A DNA stretch of 40,883 nucleotides, from assembly GCA_017642425.1 (NCBI GenBank), contig JAGCPB010000037.1:1-40883 (forward strand), read 5' to 3'. This DNA comes from Bacteroidaceae bacterium. GTDB taxonomy: Bacteria; Bacteroidota; Bacteroidia; Bacteroidales; Bacteroidaceae. The notes under the pieces are model-generated. The model was not told the origin of the DNA and made no database searches. It saw only the letters and a program-made list of their open reading frames with translations. Positions 8,712-18,736 of this stretch are shown piece after piece; position 1 is the first letter of the stretch, and the number at the start of each line of letters is the position of its first letter. A program made the translations under genes and the position numbers.

Positions 8712-10058
8712 TTATTTGCTCTTTAGGTATGCGTCAACCTTTGCTGCAGTCTCGCGTCCGCTAGCCAAAGCCCTTACCACCAGGCTGGCACCGTTCTTGG
8801 CGTCACCGGCCAGGAAAACGTTCTCAGCGTACTGCGGATGCTCGGGCTTGAGGAATCCCATAGCCAGCAGCACCATATCGCACTCTATTATCTCCTTGTT
8901 GCCTGTAGGTTTCATCTGCGGGCGGCCACCGTTAGGATCCGGTACCCACTCCACCGTCTCAACCTCAACGCCCTTAAGGTTGCCCTTGCCGTCATCAAGG
9001 AACTTGTTTGACGTAAGGCACCAGCGGCGCTCGCAACCCTCCTCATGACTGGTTGTGGTCTTAAGTATGTTAGGCCACTGCGGCCACGGTGTTGCAGGGT
9101 TATAGCCGATAGGCGGCTTAGGCATGATCTCAATCTGTGTGACGCTCTTGGCACCCTGACGATGGCATGTTCCTATACAGTCGCTGCCAGTATCACCGCC
9201 GCCAATCACAAGTACCTTCTTGCCCTTGGCCGATACGGTCTCCTCAGGGCTAAACTGTAATCCGGCCAGACGCAGATTCTGCTGTGTAAGCATCTGCAGG
9301 GCAAAATATACGCCCTTAAGCTCACGTCCCGGAATCTTGAGGTCACGTGCGGTAGGTGTTCCGTTTGATATGATATATGCGTCAAAGCCCTCGGGCAGTT
9401 TGTTCAAATCAACCGTTGTGTTGAACTTGAACTTTATCCCCTCCTGCTCCATGATCTCCATTCGGCGGTCAATCACATACTTGTTCAGCTTGAAGTTAGG
9501 TATTCCGTAACGTACCAGACCACCGGCCGACGGCATCTTGTCAAACAAAGTCACCTCATAACCCAGGCAGTTGAGCCTTACTGAGGCACTCAGTCCGGCA
9601 GGACCTGCACCAATAATGGCCACCTTCTTGCCGTTACGCTCATATGTCTGTGGCTTTACGTAACCCTCACGGAAAGCATGCTCTATGATTGAGCACTCGT
9701 TCTCACGTATGGTTACGGGAGCGTCAATGCAAAGATTCAGCGCGCAACTCTTCTCGCACAGAGCCGGGCAGATACGACCCGTAAACTCAGGGAAGTCATT
9801 GGTTGCGGTAAGCAGCTTGTATGCCAGCTCCCACTTGCCTTTGTAGACGGCATCCTGCCATTCGGGCTGCTTGTTGCCCAGCGGGCAGGCCCAGTGACAG
9901 AACGGTACGCCGCAGTCCATGCAGCGTGAAGCCTGCAACTGGCGGCTGCTGTCGTTAAGGGTCTGTTCCACCTCACCAAAGTCAGCTACTCTCTCACGTA
10001 TAGGTCTATGACCGGCTTCCTGTCTAGGTACGGTCAGGAAAGCTCTTGGATTTCCCAT
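8712..10058 (-). CDS. gltD: Glutamate synthase (NADPH), small subunit
   Basis: The 448-residue flavoprotein transfers electrons from NADPH through FAD and Fe-S centres to GltB. The N-terminal cysteine cluster (CMDCGVPFCHWACPLGN, later RICPALCEKSCALNLC) binds [4Fe-4S]. GAGPAGLSASVRL near 150 is the FAD Rossmann motif and VIGGGDTGSDCIGT near 285 is the NADPH-binding motif. The C-terminus has FLAGDAKNGASLVVRALASG, the closing FAD motif. Length and order match GltD. It lies 19 bases after gltB with no promoter between them. Confidence 0.96.
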   Translation of the reverse strand: MGNPRAFLTVPRQEAGHRPIRERVADFGEVEQTLNDSSRQLQASRCMDCGVPFCHWACPLGNKQPEWQDAVYKGKWELAYKLLTATNDFPEFTGRICPALCEKSCALNLCIDAPVTIRENECSIIEHAFREGYVKPQTYERNGKKVAIIGAGPAGLSASVRLNCLGYEVTLFDKMPSAGGLVRYGIPNFKLNKYVIDRRMEIMEQEGIKFKFNTTVDLNKLPEGFDAYIISNGTPTARDLKIPGRELKGVYFALQMLTQQNLRLAGLQFSPEETVSAKGKKVLVIGGGDTGSDCIGTCHRQGAKSVTQIEIMPKPPIGYNPATPWPQWPNILKTTTSHEEGCERRWCLTSNKFLDDGKGNLKGVEVETVEWVPDPNGGRPQMKPTGNKEIIECDMVLLAMGFLKPEHPQYAENVFLAGDAKNGASLVVRALASGRETAAKVDAYLKSK

Positions 10059-10077
10059 AGTAGTGTCTCTTTAGAAT

Positions 10078-13000
10078 TTAATAATCACGCTGAACGTTGT
10101 CAATCTTCTGCTGCAGCGCCTTCATCTTCTCCTCCTGAAGTATGCGGCGATACTCGATAGGAGTTACCTGGATGAACTCACCCACATAGTGTTCCCAGTC
10201 ATCAAGCATGCGCTTGGCAAGCGGAGAACCTGTGTATTTGTAGTGCTTCTCTATCAATCCTCGCAACTCGTCACGACCAGCCTTGTCCTCAATCAGGTCA
10301 AGCTCAATCATATCCATGTTGCAGTAGTAGTCAAAGTCATGGTTCTTGTCCCAGACGTATGCCAGGCCACCCGACATACCGGCTGCAAAGTTCCTGCCTG
10401 TAGTACCAAGCACAACCACGCGGCCGCCTGTCATATACTCGCAGCAGTGGTCTCCTGCGCCCTCCACTACGGCAATGGCACCGGAGTTACGCACCGCAAA
10501 ACGCTCACCTGCGCGTCCGTTTATGAATATCTCACCGCTTGTGGCACCATACAGTATCGTATTACCTGCAATGATATTTTCCGATGGCTCATAAGTGGTC
10601 TCCTTGGGCGGGCATATTGCAATGCGGCCACCTGAAAGACCCTTGCCTACATAGTCATTGGCCTCACCCTCCAGCTTAAAGCTAACGCCCTTCATAAGGA
10701 AAGCACCGAAGCTCTGTCCGGCCGAACCCTTGAACTTGACGTCAATTGTTCCGTCAGCCAGGCCGTCATGCCCGTACTTGCTTGCAATTGTACCAGAAAG
10801 CATAGCACCAACTGCACGGTCAGTGTTGATTATGTCGTATTCAAGTTTAACCTTACCTATCTTCTCTATAGCCTGGGCAGACTTTCTGATAATATTCTGG
10901 TCAATCACCTGGCTCAAGTCATGCTGCTGGTCCTCAACTTTACGCAGATCACCGTCAATCTTGGTGAGCATGCGGCTAAAGTCAAGACCGTTGGTCTTCT
11001 CGTTGAACTTGGCTGTATCAATCTCAATAAGGTCCGTACGGCCTATGATATCCTCAAACTTACGGAATCCCATATCGGCCAGGAACTCACGTACGCCCTC
11101 AGCCATATACATGTAGTAGTTGATAAGATACTGGCTGTGTCCGCGGAACTTGGCCCTCAGAGCCGGATCCTGCGTGGCAACACCTACAGGGCAGGCGTTT
11201 GTATGGCACTTACGCATCAGCAGGCAACCCAGAACGATAAGCTGAGCAGTTCCGAATCCAAACTCGCCTGCACCCAGCAGAGCCATCGATATCACGTCAC
11301 GCGGGGTCTTGAGCTGACCGTCCACCTGAACCTCTATCTCCTTGCGCAGACCGTTCAGAACCAGAGTCTGCTGAGTCTCGCTCAGACCGATCTCGGGCGA
11401 AATGCCTGCATAACGGATTGATGATGCGGGTGATGCGCCTGTACCGCCCTCAGAACCGGATATAACCACCAGGTCTGCCTTGGCCTTGGCCACACCGGCT
11501 GCGATGGTACCTACGCCGCTCTCGGCCACCAGCTTGACACTGATCTTGGCCTTGGGGTTCACGTTGCGCAAGTCAAATATAAGCTGTGCCAGATCCTCGA
11601 TAGAATAGATATCGTGATGAGGCGGAGGTGATATCAATGAAATTCCGGGAATTGAGTTACGTGTACGGGCAATGATCTCGTTCACCTTGAATCCCGGCAG
11701 CTGACCGCCCTCACCGGGTTTTGCGCCCTGGGCAATCTTAATCTGAATCTCCATTGCGTTGACCAGATACTCGGCTGTGACACCGAATCGGCCCGATGCC
11801 ACCTGCTTGATGCGGCTGCTCAGCGATACGCCGTCCACATCCTCGTGGAAACGGGTGCTGTCCTCACCTCCCTCACCGGTATTGCTGCGTGAATCAAGAG
11901 TATTCAGTGCAATTGCTATAGCCTCATGAGCCTCCTTGCTTATGGCGCCGAATGACATTGCGGCACCTATAAAGCGCTTCACAATGTTCTCGGCGGGCTC
12001 AACCTCATCAATTGAAATGGGGTTGCTCTTGAACTTGAAGAAGTTACGCAGGAACAGCTGCTCCGGACGGTCATCCACAATTGAGCAGAACTCCTTGAAC
12101 TTCTTGTAACTGCCCAGACGTGTTGCCAACTGCAGAGTTGAAATAGCTTCGGGAGTCCATGCGTGACGTATTCCGTCCTTACGGAAAGCATACTGGCCTA
12201 TGAACGGCAGCACGCTGTCTGGCTCGGCCTTACCGAATCCCTGCTCCTGCAGGCGTACGGCATCACGGCATATGCCATCAAATCCCACACCGCCTACGGT
12301 TGATGAGGCTGTACCGAAGTACTTGGCCAGAACCTCCTGGCTGACACCTATGGACTCGAATATCTTGGCACCGCGATAAGAACGTATGGTGCTGATACCC
12401 ATCTTGCTGAGTATCTTCTTAAGGCCCTTGTCAACGGCCTTGATGTAGTTGTGCTGGGCGGTCTCGTAGTCAAGCTGGATCTCGCCCTTCTTTACAAGGT
12501 CATCTATGACTGCAAACGCCATATAGGGGTTCACGGCACTTGCGCCGTAGCCCATAAGCAGAGCCACATGCATAACCTCACGGATCTCGCCGCTCTCAAC
12601 AATCAGAGCAGTCTGCACGCGCTTCTGGATAGATACCAGATAGTGGTGAATGGCGCTTACGGCCAGAAGTGAAGGTATTGCGGCATGAGTATCGTCAATT
12701 CCGCGGTCACTCAGTATTATGTAGTTGATACCTGCATCGACAGACTTTTCGGCCTCCTTGCAAAGGTTCTGAATAGCTTCGGCCATACCCTTGGCTCCCT
12801 TTGATTTCTCAAACAGGATAGGCAGAACCTCTGTGTTAAAGCCCTTGTAGCGGATATTGCACAGGGTATCAAGCTCTGTATTGGTAAGAACCGGCTGCGG
12901 CAGACGTACCATCTTGCAATGCTCGCCGCTGGGGGTAAGGATGTTCATGCCAACTGCGCCGATATATTCGGTCAGAGACATGACAAGCTCCTCACGTATG

Positions 13001-14544
13001 GGGTCAATAGGCGGGTTTGTAACCTGAGCAAACTGCTGACGGAAATAGTTGAACAGCAACTGCGGACGGTCAGACAGAACCGCAAGCTGTGTATCGTTAC
13101 CCATTGATGACAGAGGCTCCTGGGCCGTCTGGCACATAGGCACGATTATGCGGTCAATATCCTCACGTGTATAGTCAAACGCCCTTAAACGGCGTGTATA
13201 GTCCTTAATATCATTGGGTGCCTTACGGCCGCTCTTGAGCTTACCCAGCTCAACACGGCCTGCGCTGAGCCACTCGCCGTAGCTGTACTCGCTGGCCAGA
13301 GCATCCTTAACCTCATCATTACGGAATATCTGACCGTTATCTGTATCAATAAGCAGAATCTTACCGGGCTGAAGCTTACCCTTCTCAACAATGCTGGCGG
13401 CATCCACATGGATGCAACCGGCCTCGGATGCCATAATCAGCATACCCTCCTTTGTTATAAGGTAACGGGCGGGACGCAGACCGTTACGGTCCAGCATACC
13501 TCCGGCGTATCGGCCATCGGTAAAGAGCATTGCGGCAGGACCGTCCCACGGCTCCATGAGTATGGAATGATACTCATAGAACGCCTTGAGCTTGTCACTG
13601 ATGGGGTTTTTCTCATTGAAAGACTCAGGGATCATCATGGCCATAGCGTGCGGCAGCGACATACCGGAGCGAACAAAGAACTCCAGCACATTGTCAAATG
13701 ATGCACTGTCGCTCATATTGGGCTGAACAATGGGATGTATCTCCGATACATTACCAAGTGCCTCCGATGAGAGCACGCTCTCACGTGCCTCCATCCAGCC
13801 GCGGTTACCGCGAATGGTGTTGATCTCGCCGTTGTGTGCCAGCATTCTGAACGGCTGGGCAAGTGACCATGTAGGGAATGTGTTGGTACTGAATCGGGAA
13901 TGAACCATTGCAATGCCGCTCGTAAAGAACGGACTGCTCAGGTCCGGATAGTACTCACGCAACTGGGTTGACGTAAGCATTCCCTTATAGACCATAATAC
14001 GACTTGACAGTGAAACAATGTAGAAATCCTTGTTGTCAATACGTTTCTCCACATGCTTGCGGATCTTGTAGAGAGTAGTTTCCAGACCCTCAATCTCGGC
14101 TGCTCCTGTCACGAATATCTGCATGGTGCAGGGCTCGGTAGCCTTTGCCGCATCACCCAGGATATTGCTGTTTACGGGAACGTCACGTGTATTTGACAAC
14201 TGCAGGCCCATTCTCTCGGTCTCCTCACGGATGATACCAAGATACTGCTCACGCAGCTCTTTGTCCTGCGGCAGGAACACCAGTCCTGTGCCGTAGTGCA
14301 GACGCTCGGGAACGGGAATTCCCTGCAGCAGAATGAACTCGTGCGGTATCTGGACCATGATTCCGGCTCCGTCACCACTCTTGTTGTCGGCAGCCTCGGC
14401 TCCACGGTGCTTCATATTCTCAAGCAGCGTCAAGGCCTCGTCCACAAGCTGGTGCGTCTTGTTTCCCTTCAGATTGACCATCATGCCTATTCCGCAGGCA
14501 TCATGCTCGTTCTGAGGATCGTATAATCCCTGTGTCTTAATCAT
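10078..14544 (-). CDS. gltB: Glutamate synthase, large subunit
   Basis: The 1488-residue GOGAT alpha subunit turns glutamine and 2-oxoglutarate into two glutamates. Domains in order: class II (Ntn) amidotransferase with the nucleophile Cys17 in HDACGIGMM, exposed after loss of a 16-residue propeptide; a central domain from about residue 450; the FMN synthase domain with PPPHHDIYSIEDLAQLI and the 3Fe-4S binding CLLMRKCHTNACPVGV near 1110-1130; and the C-terminal right-handed beta-helix domain (GXGXG) with GGRIAICPP and TGGRVVVLG. An 87-base spacer separates it from glnN. No TAnnTTTG box is visible there, so it is probably read from the glnN or asnB promoter. Confidence 0.97.
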   Translation of the reverse strand: MIKTQGLYDPQNEHDACGIGMMVNLKGNKTHQLVDEALTLLENMKHRGAEAADNKSGDGAGIMVQIPHEFILLQGIPVPERLHYGTGLVFLPQDKELREQYLGIIREETERMGLQLSNTRDVPVNSNILGDAAKATEPCTMQIFVTGAAEIEGLETTLYKIRKHVEKRIDNKDFYIVSLSSRIMVYKGMLTSTQLREYYPDLSSPFFTSGIAMVHSRFSTNTFPTWSLAQPFRMLAHNGEINTIRGNRGWMEARESVLSSEALGNVSEIHPIVQPNMSDSASFDNVLEFFVRSGMSLPHAMAMMIPESFNEKNPISDKLKAFYEYHSILMEPWDGPAAMLFTDGRYAGGMLDRNGLRPARYLITKEGMLIMASEAGCIHVDAASIVEKGKLQPGKILLIDTDNGQIFRNDEVKDALASEYSYGEWLSAGRVELGKLKSGRKAPNDIKDYTRRLRAFDYTREDIDRIIVPMCQTAQEPLSSMGNDTQLAVLSDRPQLLFNYFRQQFAQVTNPPIDPIREELVMSLTEYIGAVGMNILTPSGEHCKMVRLPQPVLTNTELDTLCNIRYKGFNTEVLPILFEKSKGAKGMAEAIQNLCKEAEKSVDAGINYIILSDRGIDDTHAAIPSLLAVSAIHHYLVSIQKRVQTALIVESGEIREVMHVALLMGYGASAVNPYMAFAVIDDLVKKGEIQLDYETAQHNYIKAVDKGLKKILSKMGISTIRSYRGAKIFESIGVSQEVLAKYFGTASSTVGGVGFDGICRDAVRLQEQGFGKAEPDSVLPFIGQYAFRKDGIRHAWTPEAISTLQLATRLGSYKKFKEFCSIVDDRPEQLFLRNFFKFKSNPISIDEVEPAENIVKRFIGAAMSFGAISKEAHEAIAIALNTLDSRSNTGEGGEDSTRFHEDVDGVSLSSRIKQVASGRFGVTAEYLVNAMEIQIKIAQGAKPGEGGQLPGFKVNEIIARTRNSIPGISLISPPPHHDIYSIEDLAQLIFDLRNVNPKAKISVKLVAESGVGTIAAGVAKAKADLVVISGSEGGTGASPASSIRYAGISPEIGLSETQQTLVLNGLRKEIEVQVDGQLKTPRDVISMALLGAGEFGFGTAQLIVLGCLLMRKCHTNACPVGVATQDPALRAKFRGHSQYLINYYMYMAEGVREFLADMGFRKFEDIIGRTDLIEIDTAKFNEKTNGLDFSRMLTKIDGDLRKVEDQQHDLSQVIDQNIIRKSAQAIEKIGKVKLEYDIINTDRAVGAMLSGTIASKYGHDGLADGTIDVKFKGSAGQSFGAFLMKGVSFKLEGEANDYVGKGLSGGRIAICPPKETTYEPSENIIAGNTILYGATSGEIFINGRAGERFAVRNSGAIAVVEGAGDHCCEYMTGGRVVVLGTTGRNFAAGMSGGLAYVWDKNHDFDYYCNMDMIELDLIEDKAGRDELRGLIEKHYKYTGSPLAKRMLDDWEHYVGEFIQVTPIEYRRILQEEKMKALQQKIDNVQRDY

Positions 14545-14587
14545 TGGAACTTATTTAAGGTATTACAACTTCTAAAAATCTCATTAA

Positions 14588-14618
14588 ACAGATCACCCCC
14601 ACTTTGGGGATGACCTGT
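14588..14618 (-). terminator. Strong intercistronic hairpin between glnN and gltB
   Basis: On the minus strand ACAGGTCATCCCC and GGGGGTGATCTGT form a 13-bp stem around a 5-base loop. The only two non-Watson-Crick pairs are G-U on the minus-strand RNA and would be A-C mismatches on the plus strand, so selection appears to act on the minus transcript. It is followed by TTTAATGAGATTTTTAG, a broken U-tract. It may be a partial terminator or an mRNA-stabilising barrier that sets the glnN:gltB ratio. Confidence 0.6.
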
Positions 14619-14631
14619 AAGAACTGTCAGA

Positions 14632-16818
14632 TTAGTTTATAAAGAGCAGCTCACGATACTTCGGCAGCGGCCACATATCGTTGTCAACCACCTCCTCAAG
14701 TTTATCGATGGTCTTGCGGAGCGGGAAGAGGCTCTCGGCAATCTCGTGGTAAGCAAGTGCCTTCTCATACTCACCCTCAATCTTGTTGGCAGCCTTGCGG
14801 GCGTTGACCATATCGTCAACCTGACCCTTCAGTTTATTGACAAGATCTGATATCTTGGTCACAAATCCCATGCTCACTGCAGCCATATCCTTATAGCTGT
14901 CACCATAGACCTGCTTCATAAGCTCTATGTTCTTGAGCAGCTTGGTCTGATAGTCAAGAGCGGCGGGAATGATATGGTTCAGAGCCATACGTCCGGTTAC
15001 GCGGGCTTCAATCTGTACCTTCTTGGTATATATCTCCCACTTAACCTCGTTACGGGCCTCAAGCTCCTTCTCACTGTAAACACCCAGCTTGGTGAACAGC
15101 TCGATAGCCTTGGGAGTGGTGAATGACTTGAACATCTCAGGAACGTTGGTGCTGGTATCCAAACCGCGTTTCTTGGCCTCGGCCTTCCACTCATCGGTAT
15201 AACCGTTACCGTCAAAGCAAACAACATCGATAATGCTCTTGATGATAGGCTTCAGGGTATCCATGATGGCAATGTTCATGGCCTTGCCCGATGCAATCTC
15301 CTTATCCACAGCTGCCTTGAAAGCAATCAGCTGCTCGGCAACGGCTGCGTTCAGGGTGGTCATTGCGCCAGCGCAGTTTGCGCTTGAACCAACGGCACGG
15401 AACTCAAAGCGGTTACCGGTGAATGCAAACGGTGATGTACGGTTACGGTCGGTGTTATCCACGAATATCTCAGGAATCTCAACCAGACCTACTGACTTAC
15501 CCTTCTTGCCGGCAATCTCGATAGGAGTATCTGACGGAACCTCAAGCAGTTTCTTGAGCACTGCAGTCATTGTGCGGCCCAGGAATGCAGATACGATTGC
15601 AGGAGGTGCCTCGTTGGCGCCCAGACGGTGAGCGTTGGTTGCGGTTGCGATAGAAGCCTTCAGTATATCGTTGTGCTTCTGTACGGCAGCCAGAACGTTT
15701 ACAAAGAATGTAACGAACTGCAGGTTACCCATAGAGTCCTTACCGGGAGCAAGCAGAAGTGTGCCTGTATCGGTACCCAGTGACCAGTTGTTGTGCTTAC
15801 CTGAACCGTTGATGCCGTCAAACGGCTTCTCGTGGAACAGAACCACAAATCCGTGCTTACGGGCGATGCTGTTCATCACGTTCATCATCTGCTGGTTCTG
15901 ATCGTTTGAAAGGTTGGTCTCACCGTAGATGGGAGCAAGCTCAAACTGGTTGGGAGCAACCTCATTATGACGAGTCTTAAGAGGAATACCAAGCTTGTAA
16001 CCGGCAATCTCAATGTCGCGCATGAAAGCAGCCACACGTGAAGGGATGGCACCAAAGTAGTGATCATCCAGCTGCTGGTTCTTTGACGATGCGTGACCCA
16101 TCAGTGTGCGGCCTGTAAGCATCAGGTCAGGACGGGCAGCGTAGAGGTCCTCATCAACCAGGAAATACTCCTGCTCCCAACCCAGGTATGAATATACCTT
16201 CTTAACCTTGGGATCAAACATCTGGCAGATAGGTACTGCAGCATCGCTGACAGCCTTAAGGGCCTTCTTAAGAGGAGTCTTGTAGTCAAGAGCCTCACCG
16301 GTATATGAAATGAATACGGTAGGTATGCAGAGAGTGTCATCCTGTATGAACACAGGTGATGTGGGATCCCATGCTGTGTAACCGCGGGCCTCAAATGTGG
16401 CACGGATACCGCCGCTTGGGAATGATGATGCGTCAGGCTCCTGCTGTGCCAGGGCTTTGCCATCGAAAGTCTCTATCATACCGCCCTTGCCGTCATACTC
16501 CATGAATGAGTCGTGCTTTTCGGCAGTACCGTCAGTAAGAGGCTGGAACCAGTGTGTAACGTGTGTTACGCCGTGCTCCATAGCCCAGGTCTTCATGCCT
16601 GCGGCAACACCGTCAGCAGTCTTGCGGTCCAGAGGTTCGCCATTGTCGATGCAGTTCACAATAGCCTTGAAAGTAGCGTCATCAAGATACTTGCGCATCT
16701 TGTCACGGTTGAACACCAACTCACCGAAATACTCCGATGTCTTCTTGGCGGGTGCCTCTACTACAGCAGCCTTCTTCTTGAAAGCATCCTGTATCACATC
16801 AAATCTTAGTTCACTCAT
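14632..16818 (-). CDS. glnN: Glutamine synthetase type III (GSIII)
   Basis: With the start at 16818 (MSELRFDVIQDAF) the protein has 728 residues, the normal size for the dodecameric GSIII class typical of Bacteroidota and cyanobacteria. It condenses glutamate and ammonia with ATP. Visible GSIII blocks are SGGIRATFEARGYTAWDPTS, the EQEYFLVD metal-binding strand, HNEVAPNQFELAPIY, NGSGKHNNWSLGTDTG in the nucleotide site, and NRTSPFAFTGNRFEFRAVGS near the C-terminal half. A 16-residue upstream extension is in frame, but it lacks family similarity and approaches the -7 box, so the shorter start is preferred. It sits between asnB and gltB, making a GS/GOGAT unit. A second, type I-like synthetase is encoded at 24379. 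Confidence 0.96.
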   Translation of the reverse strand: MSELRFDVIQDAFKKKAAVVEAPAKKTSEYFGELVFNRDKMRKYLDDATFKAIVNCIDNGEPLDRKTADGVAAGMKTWAMEHGVTHVTHWFQPLTDGTAEKHDSFMEYDGKGGMIETFDGKALAQQEPDASSFPSGGIRATFEARGYTAWDPTSPVFIQDDTLCIPTVFISYTGEALDYKTPLKKALKAVSDAAVPICQMFDPKVKKVYSYLGWEQEYFLVDEDLYAARPDLMLTGRTLMGHASSKNQQLDDHYFGAIPSRVAAFMRDIEIAGYKLGIPLKTRHNEVAPNQFELAPIYGETNLSNDQNQQMMNVMNSIARKHGFVVLFHEKPFDGINGSGKHNNWSLGTDTGTLLLAPGKDSMGNLQFVTFFVNVLAAVQKHNDILKASIATATNAHRLGANEAPPAIVSAFLGRTMTAVLKKLLEVPSDTPIEIAGKKGKSVGLVEIPEIFVDNTDRNRTSPFAFTGNRFEFRAVGSSANCAGAMTTLNAAVAEQLIAFKAAVDKEIASGKAMNIAIMDTLKPIIKSIIDVVCFDGNGYTDEWKAEAKKRGLDTSTNVPEMFKSFTTPKAIELFTKLGVYSEKELEARNEVKWEIYTKKVQIEARVTGRMALNHIIPAALDYQTKLLKNIELMKQVYGDSYKDMAAVSMGFVTKISDLVNKLKGQVDDMVNARKAANKIEGEYEKALAYHEIAESLFPLRKTIDKLEEVVDNDMWPLPKYRELLFIN

Positions 16819-16863
16819 AATTGTATTGTTTTGTGGTTTTTGTTTGCGATATACAAAACGATG

Positions 16864-16871
16864 CAAAATTA
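16864..16871 (-). promoter_or_regulatory. -7 box for glnN
   Basis: TAATTTTG on the minus strand matches TAnnTTTG exactly, 45 bases before the glnN ATG. No convincing -33 TTTG lies at the right distance, which could mean an activator-dependent promoter. No terminator is visible in the 148-base asnB-glnN gap, so readthrough from asnB is also possible. Confidence 0.5.
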
Positions 16872-16966
16872 GTTATTTTTGCTTCATTTTGTACACCATT
16901 GTTAATAATTATTCTCAAATTGACATTTAAAAATTGTTTAATGAGCAATATTGTCACTTTACTCAC

Positions 16967-18661
16967 TTATTTATAAGCGTTTTCGTGTACGCCCTTTACT
17001 GCACGGCCGCTGGGATCGTTCAGTTTGCTGAAACTTGCATCCCATTTCAGAGCCTCGGCGGTAGAGCAAGCTACGCTTGGAACACTGGGAACACACTTGG
17101 CAGCCGATGCACTCGGGAAATGCTCCTCAAATATGCTACGGTAATAATACTCCTCCTTGTTCATAGGCGTGTTGATGGGGAACCTCTCGGCTGCATGAGC
17201 CATCTGCTCATCACTTATTGCAGCTGCGGTAATCTCCTTCAGGGAGTCAATCCAGCTGTAACCTACTCCGTCGCTGAACTGCTCTTTCTGACGCCATGCA
17301 ACGCTCTCCGGCAGCATATCGGCAAATGCCTCACGTACCACTCGTTTCTCGATGCTCTTACCCGGGCACATCTTGGCCTCAGGGTTCATGCGCATTGCAA
17401 CATCCAGGAAATCCTTGTCAAGGAACGGAACGCGACCCTCAACGCCCCAAGCTGCCAGTGACTTGTTGGCACGCAGACAGTCATAAAGGTGCAATTTTGA
17501 AAGCTTCCTGACAGTCTCCTCGTGGAATGCCTCAGCGTCGGGGGCCTTGTGGAAGTAGAGATAACCTCCAAACACCTCATCGGCCCCCTCGCCGCTCAGC
17601 ACCATCTTGATTCCCATGCTACGTATAACTCGGGCAAGCAGGTACATGGGAGTGCTGGCACGTACCGTGGTAACGTCATAAGTCTCAATGAAGTAGATCA
17701 CGTCACGTATGGCATCCAGTCCCTCCTGGACTGTATAGTTGATTTCATGGTGTACTGTACCAATGTGGTCGGCAACCTCGCGGGCCTTAGCCAGATCCGG
17801 AGCACCCTTAAGACCCACTGCAAACGAGTGCAGACGCGGCCACCAGGCCTCCTGCTGGTCATCGGTCTCAACACGGCGGGCAGCGTTTTTCTTTGCTATG
17901 GCCGATATCACCGAACTGTCCAGACCGCCGGAGAGCAGCACTCCGTAAGGAACATCGCACATAAGCTGACGCTTTACTGCTGCCTCAAGGGCATCGTGCA
18001 GTTCCTTTATATCGGCCTTGTTATCCTTCACTGCCTCATACTTGAACCAGTCACGGGTGTACCAGCGCTCAATATGTCCGCTGCGGCTGCTCAGGAAATG
18101 TCCGGGCAGGAACGGCTCATACTCAGTGCAGATACCCTCCAGAGCCTTGAGCTCGCTGGCCACACAGATATGCCCCTGGGCATCCTTACCAATATAAAGA
18201 GGTATAACACCTATCGGGTCACGGGCCACCAGATACTCATCACGCTCTGCATCATAAAGCGCAAAGGCAAAAATACCGTTCAGGCGCTCCAGCATGCGGA
18301 TAAAATCCTCCTGGCTTCCACCTGCCCTGACGGCATCGCGGTAAAGCGCCAGAATAACCTCACAGTCACTGCCGGTACTGAACGTGTATCGGCCAGCGTA
18401 CTCACGGCGTATAGCCTGATGGTTGTAAATCTCACCGTTAACGGCCAGCACCTGCAGACGGTCCTCACTGAACAGCGGCTGACCACCAGATTGGGGATCC
18501 ACAATACTCAAACGCTCATGAGCCAGAATGGCAGAGCCTCCGCACCAGATACCGCTCCAATCGGGACCGCGATGACGTATCCTACGGCTCATTTCAAGCG
18601 CCTGATGGCGCAACTGCTCTGACTGCTCCTTAATCCTGAAGATTGAAACTATTCCACACAT
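16967..18661 (-). CDS. asnB: Asparagine synthetase B (glutamine-hydrolysing)
   Basis: The 564-residue enzyme makes asparagine from aspartate, glutamine and ATP. MCGIVSIF gives the N-terminal Cys2 nucleophile of the Ntn amidotransferase domain (about 1-190), with RHRGPDWSG and VNGEIYNHQ following. The synthetase half has the PP-loop LLSGGLDSSVISAIA near 235 and the conserved LSGEGADEVFGGYLYFHKAP and EGRVPFLDKDFL blocks. All catalytic landmarks are present. It is preceded by a 230-base leader with an Asn/Gln-rich short ORF and an intrinsic terminator, which strongly suggests attenuation control by Asn and/or Gln tRNA charging. It heads the minus-strand nitrogen run. Confidence 0.97.
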   Translation of the reverse strand: MCGIVSIFRIKEQSEQLRHQALEMSRRIRHRGPDWSGIWCGGSAILAHERLSIVDPQSGGQPLFSEDRLQVLAVNGEIYNHQAIRREYAGRYTFSTGSDCEVILALYRDAVRAGGSQEDFIRMLERLNGIFAFALYDAERDEYLVARDPIGVIPLYIGKDAQGHICVASELKALEGICTEYEPFLPGHFLSSRSGHIERWYTRDWFKYEAVKDNKADIKELHDALEAAVKRQLMCDVPYGVLLSGGLDSSVISAIAKKNAARRVETDDQQEAWWPRLHSFAVGLKGAPDLAKAREVADHIGTVHHEINYTVQEGLDAIRDVIYFIETYDVTTVRASTPMYLLARVIRSMGIKMVLSGEGADEVFGGYLYFHKAPDAEAFHEETVRKLSKLHLYDCLRANKSLAAWGVEGRVPFLDKDFLDVAMRMNPEAKMCPGKSIEKRVVREAFADMLPESVAWRQKEQFSDGVGYSWIDSLKEITAAAISDEQMAHAAERFPINTPMNKEEYYYRSIFEEHFPSASAAKCVPSVPSVACSTAEALKWDASFSKLNDPSGRAVKGVHENAYK

Positions 18662-18703
18662 AGTATTTTGTTTTTGTTATTTATTTGCCTTACCGTTTGG
18701 AAC

Positions 18704-18736
18704 AAAAAAAAGACTGATCAAATTGACCAGTCTTTT
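18704..18736 (-). terminator. Attenuator terminator in the asnB leader
   Basis: AAAAGACTGGTCA (18724-18736) pairs with TGATCAGTCTTTT (18708-18720) through 13 bp with one G-U and a 3-base loop, and runs into eight U residues (18704-18711). It lies between the leader ORF and the asnB start, 43 bases ahead of the ATG, so it can only act as a premature terminator of asnB itself. The same hairpin occurs at 31743-31776 ahead of glnK. Confidence 0.9.

Noticed and set aside
10768-11421. 217-codon plus-strand frame inside gltB
   Set aside because: It is a shadow of the FMN domain region of gltB in another frame.
17522-18622. 366-codon open frame opposite asnB
   Set aside because: It lies fully antisense to a gene with all catalytic motifs, and its translation has no recognisable domain; it is a shadow frame.
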